A stretch of DNA of 64,000 nt from Methanoregula sp. PtaU1.Bin051 (GTDB taxonomy: Archaea > Halobacteriota > Methanomicrobia > Methanomicrobiales > Methanospirillaceae): positions 62,001 through 126,000 of the forward strand of contig MVRE01000006.1 of the NCBI GenBank assembly GCA_002067895.1. The letters are read 5' to 3'. Every line of letters starts with the position of its first letter. Position 1 is the stretch's first letter. This document shows, in pieces, positions 59,300-64,000 of this stretch. The notes beneath the pieces are model-generated. The model was not told where the DNA came from and did not search any database. It worked only from the letters and a program-made list of their open reading frames with translations. Position numbers and translations under genes: made by a program.

Positions 59300-59662
59300 A
59301 TGGCAGATGAACCGGTCTTTACCTACAAGCAGTGCCTGGTCATCCGCACCGATATAGCCATGAGTTGCGGCAAGCGTTGTGCGCAGGCAGCCCACGCATC
59401 GATCGGAGCGTATGAGCATGCTGACAAGACTCTTAAAAAGGCCTGGTATGCCGAAGGCCAGAAGAAGGTTGTATTAAAAGCCTCGGATGAACGCACGCTG
59501 CATGAACTGAAAGTGTTTGCCGAGCGGGCTGGTATAGCAAGTTCGCTCATTACAGACGCCGGCATGACCGAGATTCCCCCGGGGACTATCACTGCGCTCG
59601 GCCTTGGACCTGCAAAAAGCACTGATCTCGATAGGATCACCGGTAACCTCCCGCTTCTATGA
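59300..59662 (+). CDS. pth2: Peptidyl-tRNA hydrolase 2
   Basis: The 120-residue Pth2 releases peptides from tRNA that dropped off the ribosome. Conserved segments are 'CLVIRTDIAMSCGKRCAQAAHASIGAY', 'WYAEGQKKVVLKASDERTLHEL', and 'ITDAGMTEIPPGTITALGLGPAKSTDLDRITGNLPLL'. The ATG at 59300 starts the fold; a longer frame from 59222 has no support. The stop overlaps truD by four bases. Confidence 0.95.
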   Translation: MADEPVFTYKQCLVIRTDIAMSCGKRCAQAAHASIGAYEHADKTLKKAWYAEGQKKVVLKASDERTLHELKVFAERAGIASSLITDAGMTEIPPGTITALGLGPAKSTDLDRITGNLPLL

Positions 59663-60930
59663 GACAGAGCCCCTATCCTCTCGAACATGACCTCGGCATG
59701 CGCTGCTATGCGAGCGATGCCGAGGGGATCGGGGGAAAACTGCGCACGGTTGCGGAGGATTTCGTTGTCGAGGAGATCCCGCTGCCCGCTCCAGCCGGAT
59801 CTGGGCCATACTTGATCTGCCGGCTCACCAAGAAAAACTGGGAGCACCAGCATGCAATCAAGGAAATTGCAAAAAAGATGGGGATCAGTCACCGGAGGAT
59901 TGGCTGGGCAGGGACCAAGGACCGCAGAGCTGTGACTACCCAGTATATCTCAATCTACAAAGTAAACCGCGAAGCTGTGGAGCATGTCCGTCTTAAGGAT
60001 ATCACCCTTGAGCCGGTCAGGGAACAGAACGCACCGCTCGCGCTTGGAGATCTTACAGGTAACCGGTTCAGCCTCATAATCCGGGACTGTACGGGATCAT
60101 CTCTGGCAACTACTGTGAAAAGGACAGTTACCGACACTGCGACAGGGATTCCGAATTATTACGGGCTTCAGCGGTTCGGAGGTATCCGCCCGGTCACTCA
60201 CCGGGTAGGTGAATATATTCTCCTCGGCGACTATAAGGGAGCAGTCCTGACCTACATCGGTCGCGCCTACCCGCAGGAGCCCGAAGAGATCCGCAAGATC
60301 CGGCAGATCTTTTATGAAAAGCGCGATCCGGCATTAGCGCTTGCAGCCCTTCCGATAGCCATGGGGTTCGAGCGGGCGATGCTTCAGCACCTCTACAACC
60401 GGCCTGATGATTATGCCGGTGCTCTTGGCGAACTCCCGCCAAAGCTTCTCTCGATGTTCGTTTCAGCATTCCAGTCGTACCTGTTCAATGAAGCTCTCTC
60501 TGCCAGGCTTGAGTCGGGGCTCTCACTTACCGAGGCAGCACCCGGTGACCGTCTCATCTTCGCAAATGGCAGAAAGGACATCGTGACGGCAGCCACTCTG
60601 GGGACGGCAGCCAGGCTCATTGAACGAGAAAGGTGCGGGATTGCGATTTTCATGCCAGGGAGGGAACCCTATACACCGTCATCGGAAAGCGAATGCCGGA
60701 TTGCTGAGATTCTTGAGGAACGCGGCGTCGGTCCGGAAAATTTCAGCAAGGCATCGGCGTTCGTGCGGACAGCATTTGACGGTGCGCTGCGCCCCGTGGC
60801 CCTTAAGACATATGTTACGGCTGATGTCGAAGTTACTAATGTGCGGCTCTCGTTTACCCTGCCGCCCGGTCATTACGCGACAACCGTTGCCCGGGAGTTC
60901 ATGAAAACAGATCCACTTTATATGATCTGA
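59659..60930 (+). CDS. truD: tRNA pseudouridine synthase D
   Basis: The 423-residue TruD makes pseudouridine at tRNA position 13. The catalytic Asp is in 'RIGWAGTKDRRAVTTQYISI' (about 87), with 'NYYGLQRFGGIRPVTHRVGEYILLGDYKGAV' and a TRUD insertion domain (about 190-330, 'LSMFVSAFQSYLFNEALSARL') as expected. The start is ATG, overlapping pth2. Convergent with sppA. Confidence 0.96.
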   Translation: MRQSPYPLEHDLGMRCYASDAEGIGGKLRTVAEDFVVEEIPLPAPAGSGPYLICRLTKKNWEHQHAIKEIAKKMGISHRRIGWAGTKDRRAVTTQYISIYKVNREAVEHVRLKDITLEPVREQNAPLALGDLTGNRFSLIIRDCTGSSLATTVKRTVTDTATGIPNYYGLQRFGGIRPVTHRVGEYILLGDYKGAVLTYIGRAYPQEPEEIRKIRQIFYEKRDPALALAALPIAMGFERAMLQHLYNRPDDYAGALGELPPKLLSMFVSAFQSYLFNEALSARLESGLSLTEAAPGDRLIFANGRKDIVTAATLGTAARLIERERCGIAIFMPGREPYTPSSESECRIAEILEERGVGPENFSKASAFVRTAFDGALRPVALKTYVTADVEVTNVRLSFTLPPGHYATTVAREFMKTDPLYMI

Positions 60931-60947
60931 AAGGGGACACGTTTGTC

Positions 60948-61742
60948 TTACGGGAACTGTCGGGTATTTGCAAGGTTCTTTGCCCCGGCAATAGCATCAT
61001 TGAGGTTACCAAGCTCGTCTACAATATTGATCTTTATGGCATCGGCACCACGGATCACACGTCCGTCCTCAATATCGGATCTGGCGATCTGACGCTGGGA
61101 AAGCACGTCAGAGATGAACTCTTCAAAACTCGCATCGACAATCTCCTGCGCATAGTCGCGCTCTTCAGTCGTAATCGGTCGCGCGCTCGATCCCATATCC
61201 TTCCTAATCCCTGATTTTATAACACTGATATTATAGCCCTCTCTCTCCATCCACCGCGAGATATCAGGAAACGACCAAGTAACTCCGATCCCTGCTGTGA
61301 ATGTGTCAGGATTTGCATAAATCCTGTCGGCATGAGAGCTGACATAGTAGGCAGCTGAGGTCGCCATGTCCCCCATAGAGACGACGACCGGCTTTTTCGT
61401 TTTCGCATACTCAAGATCGCCGATGATTTCCTGTGCTGCAGCCGGTGTTCCACCCGGGCTGTTTACCCTGAGCACAATCGCCTCAACCATCGGATCATCG
61501 GCCGCTTCCCGCAACTCCCTTCCCACCTGCTCGCTTGCAGCATACCCGACGCCTGATATATCACCGGTGACAAGCGTACCATCCATTCTGACAACAGATA
61601 TGCCAATATCCGGGGAACCCGCAAGGTAAGCGACCGCGATGAACGCACCGAGCAGGAGGATGATTACGAGGAGAATAAAAAAAAGCCACTTTAGTGTCGA
61701 TGTTCCTCCACGGGCCGTCATAGACTGAGCTCCATCCGGCAT
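60948..61742 (-). CDS. sppA: Signal peptide peptidase SppA
   Basis: The 264-residue membrane-anchored serine protease has one N-terminal helix (about 16-38) and the S49 fold with the catalytic Ser in 'GDMATSAAYYVSSHADRIYANPDTFTAGIGV' (about 120-150) and a Lys in 'IKSGIRKDMGSSARPIT'. It degrades leftover signal peptides and other membrane-associated peptides. Its stop lies near the truD end. The arfC gene is just upstream with a six-base gap. Confidence 0.9.
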   Translation of the reverse strand: MPDGAQSMTARGGTSTLKWLFFILLVIILLLGAFIAVAYLAGSPDIGISVVRMDGTLVTGDISGVGYAASEQVGRELREAADDPMVEAIVLRVNSPGGTPAAAQEIIGDLEYAKTKKPVVVSMGDMATSAAYYVSSHADRIYANPDTFTAGIGVTWSFPDISRWMEREGYNISVIKSGIRKDMGSSARPITTEERDYAQEIVDASFEEFISDVLSQRQIARSDIEDGRVIRGADAIKINIVDELGNLNDAIAGAKNLANTRQFP

Positions 61743-61748
61743 GGTCGC

Positions 61749-62435
61749 TCACTCCTGATGGTACAGTACGTCATACTCTGAGACAAGGTTCATACCGCAC
61801 AAGTAATGGTTCTTCAGCTGGAGGCGAATCATCTCGTCTTCAGAGTTGATATGCATTCCGCCTACGAGCGAGGGCGTATCAGAACCACCGACAATGAAGG
61901 GGAGGTGAATGAGCCGGATCTCGTCGACAAGCTGGTGGTGGAGCATATGCCAGTTCAGGGTCGGCCCGCCTTCAATCATGAGTTTGTTGACCTTGTATTT
62001 CTCTTTCAGGATTTTCATGAGCAGGGGAAGCTCGACATGTTCTTTACCGGCAACTGCCACACTCGCTCCCTTCGCCCGGATTGCAGCAACTTTCTCATCA
62101 GGGGCCTTTTCCGAGACAGCAATCAGGGTCGGGGCATCCGGCCCGAGAACATTCGAGGAGAGGGGGATATCAGCCAAGCTGCAGGGAATCACCCGCAGAG
62201 GGCTTTTACCTGGAACAAGCCGTACTGTCAGGAAAGAGTTATCAATTCGGATTGTGTTTGCCCCCACCATGATCGCATCATATGCTGCACGAGTCTTATG
62301 GAGCAGGATCTCTGTCTCATGCGCCATGTACTTCATCAGGATCTTGGACGATGCGCCTTTCCGGAGCGTAAGCTTGCCGTCAGCGGTGATCTCTGACATC
62401 ATGAGCACATGCGGCCTTTCTGTCCTGTCAGCCAT
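61749..62435 (-). CDS. arfC: 2,5-diamino-6-ribosylamino-pyrimidinone reductase
   Basis: The 228-residue RibD-C/RIB7-type reductase acts in archaeal riboflavin and F420 precursor synthesis, reducing the ribosylamino group with NADPH before deamination. Motifs include 'RPHVLMMSEITADGKLTLRKG', 'HKTRAAYDAIMVGANTIRIDNSFLTVRLV', 'KLMIEGGPTLNWHMLHHQLVDEIRLIHLPFIVGG' and the C-terminal 'YLCGMNLVSEYDVLYH'. Its symbol follows the archaeal name. It precedes sppA by six bases. Confidence 0.88.
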   Translation of the reverse strand: MADRTERPHVLMMSEITADGKLTLRKGASSKILMKYMAHETEILLHKTRAAYDAIMVGANTIRIDNSFLTVRLVPGKSPLRVIPCSLADIPLSSNVLGPDAPTLIAVSEKAPDEKVAAIRAKGASVAVAGKEHVELPLLMKILKEKYKVNKLMIEGGPTLNWHMLHHQLVDEIRLIHLPFIVGGSDTPSLVGGMHINSEDEMIRLQLKNHYLCGMNLVSEYDVLYHQE

Positions 62436-62581
62436 TTCTGCTCCTATTGCTGTGTATTATTTGGTCAGGTGATATAAAGAAGATGACGCTGGAGGAAAAG
62501 CAGGACGTCCAGCAACCGCATACGGTTCATCCATCCTGCCGGCAGCAATTATTAATGGGCGAAACTTCCATGAACTGAGCT

Positions 62582-63214
62582 ATGAATATTACTGCATACC
62601 GGTCAAGGTTTATTGCATACCTTGAACCGGTTGCAGACCTGTTTGTCCGTGTCGGGATCACTCCCAACCAGATCTCGATCCTCGCGCTTGCCGCCGGGGT
62701 CCTGTGCGCCGTTTTATTAGCCCAGCGCGAGTTCCTGCTCGGAAGCCTTGCGCTTTTTACGTCAGCGATTTTTGATCTTGTTGACGGGAGCGTCGCAAGG
62801 AAGACGGGCGCTCATACGAATTTCGGAGCGGTGTTTGACTGGATCGTGGACAAGTATGTTGATGCCCTCGCCCTACTCGGTGTCGGCCTCTCCGGGGTGG
62901 CGATCATTACACCTTGGGTTGCTTTGTCTCCTGTAGCTGATTTTACGGTCGTTGCCTTTGCCATCATCGGCTCCCTGATGAACACGTTCATCAAACCGGT
63001 CGTCTATGCCGAGATCGGGTACCTCAAGAAGGTTGAGGGTAAGATCGATGACCCGTTGGAAGGAGTTGGTTTCTTCGGCCGGCCCGAGACCGTGCTTTTC
63101 CTGATTCTCGGCGGTGTCACCGGGTTCATCGGGATTGCAGTTATAATCATCGCGATCTGCACAAACCTCTCTGCTGTCCAGCGGATTATTTACCTCTATA
63201 AAACATTGCCCTGA
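62582..63214 (+). CDS. CDP-alcohol phosphatidyltransferase
   Basis: The 210-residue membrane enzyme has the family signature D-G-x2-A-R-x8-G-x3-D-x3-D in 'FDLVDGSVARKTGAHTNFGAVFDWIVDKYVDALA' (about 60-95) and about six helices. It transfers an alcohol phosphate, perhaps inositol phosphate or glycerol phosphate, onto CDP-archaeol (an archaetidylinositol-phosphate synthase would fit). The last 29 bases overlap the end of the convergent archaeosortase gene. Confidence 0.88.
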   Translation: MNITAYRSRFIAYLEPVADLFVRVGITPNQISILALAAGVLCAVLLAQREFLLGSLALFTSAIFDLVDGSVARKTGAHTNFGAVFDWIVDKYVDALALLGVGLSGVAIITPWVALSPVADFTVVAFAIIGSLMNTFIKPVVYAEIGYLKKVEGKIDDPLEGVGFFGRPETVLFLILGGVTGFIGIAVIIIAICTNLSAVQRIIYLYKTLP

Positions 63215-63995
63215 CTTCGCAGGAATAAAGCTGGTATAGGTCGTCGGCAAAGTCACCCAGCTTCGGGATGATCTTAAAGAGACCGTATGCAATTGCGACT
63301 AACAGCACGAGTGCCAGCAGCTCGGCGATCACATTGTGCGCCCAGAAGAAGCTTTCGTACCCGAACTCCCCGTTACTCGCAATCTCGGGAAAGTACGGGA
63401 ACCACTGTTCCGTATATGCCATGATGACAAAAGCATTCCTGAGCAGGTTGAGGATATAGATGACGGGAGCTATAAGTACAAAAGCTGCCACTTTCTGCCG
63501 AGAGGTTGTCGGGACGGCAGCAGCAACGCCCAGCATGATCGCGATACTCTGGATGCCGGTGCAGGCAAGGATGATCTCCACTCGCAGGCTGTTGCGGGCA
63601 ATGATGTTCCATTCTGTCAGGGTTGCAGTATAACCGAGGGTATTAAGGATAAAGACAACCTGACCGACGACAACCCCGATCAGCCAGTCGCCAAAGACAG
63701 GGATGTACTCGAATGGTGCGTAAATGAGAAATGCAACTGCCGCAGCCCGCGAGAGGTTTATGACCCGGGGGTCATCCCGGAGCAGATATTTTACCGTAAT
63801 GTACAGAAATGGCACCGAGAGGAAGGCCATCAGAGGGTAGACGAAATTATTAAGGGAGAAATAGTACGGCAGCTCGGCGAACAGGAAAAGGACGATGAAC
63901 ACCCAACCGACGATTGCCGGGTATTTTCTGGAGCGACCGGGTATCAGGAATGCTAAAAAACCGATACAGGAAACGAGCACCAGATACTCGATCAT
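63186..63995 (-). CDS. artA: Archaeosortase A-like transpeptidase
   Basis: The 269-residue multi-helix membrane protein carries the exosortase/archaeosortase residues: Cys in 'ILACTGIQSIAIMLG' (about 147), Arg in 'ILNLLRNAFVIMAYT' (about 185) and His in 'ESFFWAHNVIAELLALV' (about 217). These enzymes cleave PGF-CTERM-type tails and attach the protein to a lipid. It starts five bases from the window end, so the ATG is complete but upstream context is not visible. It overlaps the phosphatidyltransferase 3' end. Confidence 0.88.
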   Translation of the reverse strand: MIEYLVLVSCIGFLAFLIPGRSRKYPAIVGWVFIVLFLFAELPYYFSLNNFVYPLMAFLSVPFLYITVKYLLRDDPRVINLSRAAAVAFLIYAPFEYIPVFGDWLIGVVVGQVVFILNTLGYTATLTEWNIIARNSLRVEIILACTGIQSIAIMLGVAAAVPTTSRQKVAAFVLIAPVIYILNLLRNAFVIMAYTEQWFPYFPEIASNGEFGYESFFWAHNVIAELLALVLLVAIAYGLFKIIPKLGDFADDLYQLYSCEVRAMFYRGK

Positions 63996-64000
63996 TAAAG

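Overview
The window looks like an ordinary chromosomal stretch of a euryarchaeon, most likely a hydrogenotrophic methanogen of the Methanomicrobiales (Methanoregula-like). That placement is an inference. It rests on archaeal informational and lipid genes (family B DNA polymerase, ThrRS with an archaeal editing domain, GGGP synthase, geranylgeranyl reductase family, TruD, Pth2, archaeosortase) next to a bacterial-type DNA gyrase and GatCAB, on many PAS/CHASE4 sensor kinases, and on three nickel/cobalt ECF transporter modules. No methanogenesis gene lies in the window. Genes are densely packed, often overlap by 1-11 bases, and several start with GTG or TTG.

Layout. 0-5.6 kb: a membrane-anchored winged-helix protein, a secreted DUF5667-like protein, and an mdh-polB pair. 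5.6-7.3 kb: pyrD-pyrK. 7.4-9.7 kb: a PAS kinase and a kinase-less paralogue. 9.9-14.5 kb: mobA, an alkyltransferase, an XPD/DinG-like helicase, purB. 14.7-18.8 kb: one giant internally duplicated surface protein. 19-23 kb: an operon of GGGP synthase, a tRNA 2'-O-methyltransferase, dcd and thrS. 23.2-26.1 kb: a CHASE4-HAMP-PAS-PAS kinase plus receiver. 26-33 kb: a tight operon of an asparagine-synthetase-like protein, gatC, gatA, gatB and topA. 33-35 kb: wecB, tRNA-Leu(TAA), a YjbQ protein and a gene remnant. 35.4-40 kb: gyrB-gyrA. 40.2-51 kb: three Co/Ni ECF modules with a DtxR-like regulator and a decayed ABC exporter among them. 51-54.5 kb: geranylgeranyl reductase, a DUF308/HdeD membrane protein, a frameshifted DUF432 gene and a hexapeptide acyltransferase. 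54.8-57.4 kb: a receiver/coiled-coil protein with a 243-bp tandem duplication. 57.5-64 kb: DUF1848, an HNH-like zinc protein, pth2-truD, sppA-arfC, a CDP-alcohol phosphatidyltransferase and archaeosortase.

The most unusual part is 40-51 kb. Module 1 (cbiM-PDGLE-cbiO-cbiQ) looks like a nickel set, module 2 (cbiM-cbiN-cbiQ-cbiO with a long C-terminal extension on the ATPase) like a cobalt set, and module 3 (DtxR-like regulator, cbiQ, cbiO, cbiM) has unknown specificity. A perfect 15-bp palindrome before the regulator gene recurs in degenerate form before the last cbiM, which suggests a small metal regulon. Four genes between 35 and 53.7 kb each carry what looks like a single-base shift (two in poly-T runs, two in short C runs). 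These could be true decay or errors in the assembly; the ABC exporter has an additional deletion and is very probably genuinely dead.
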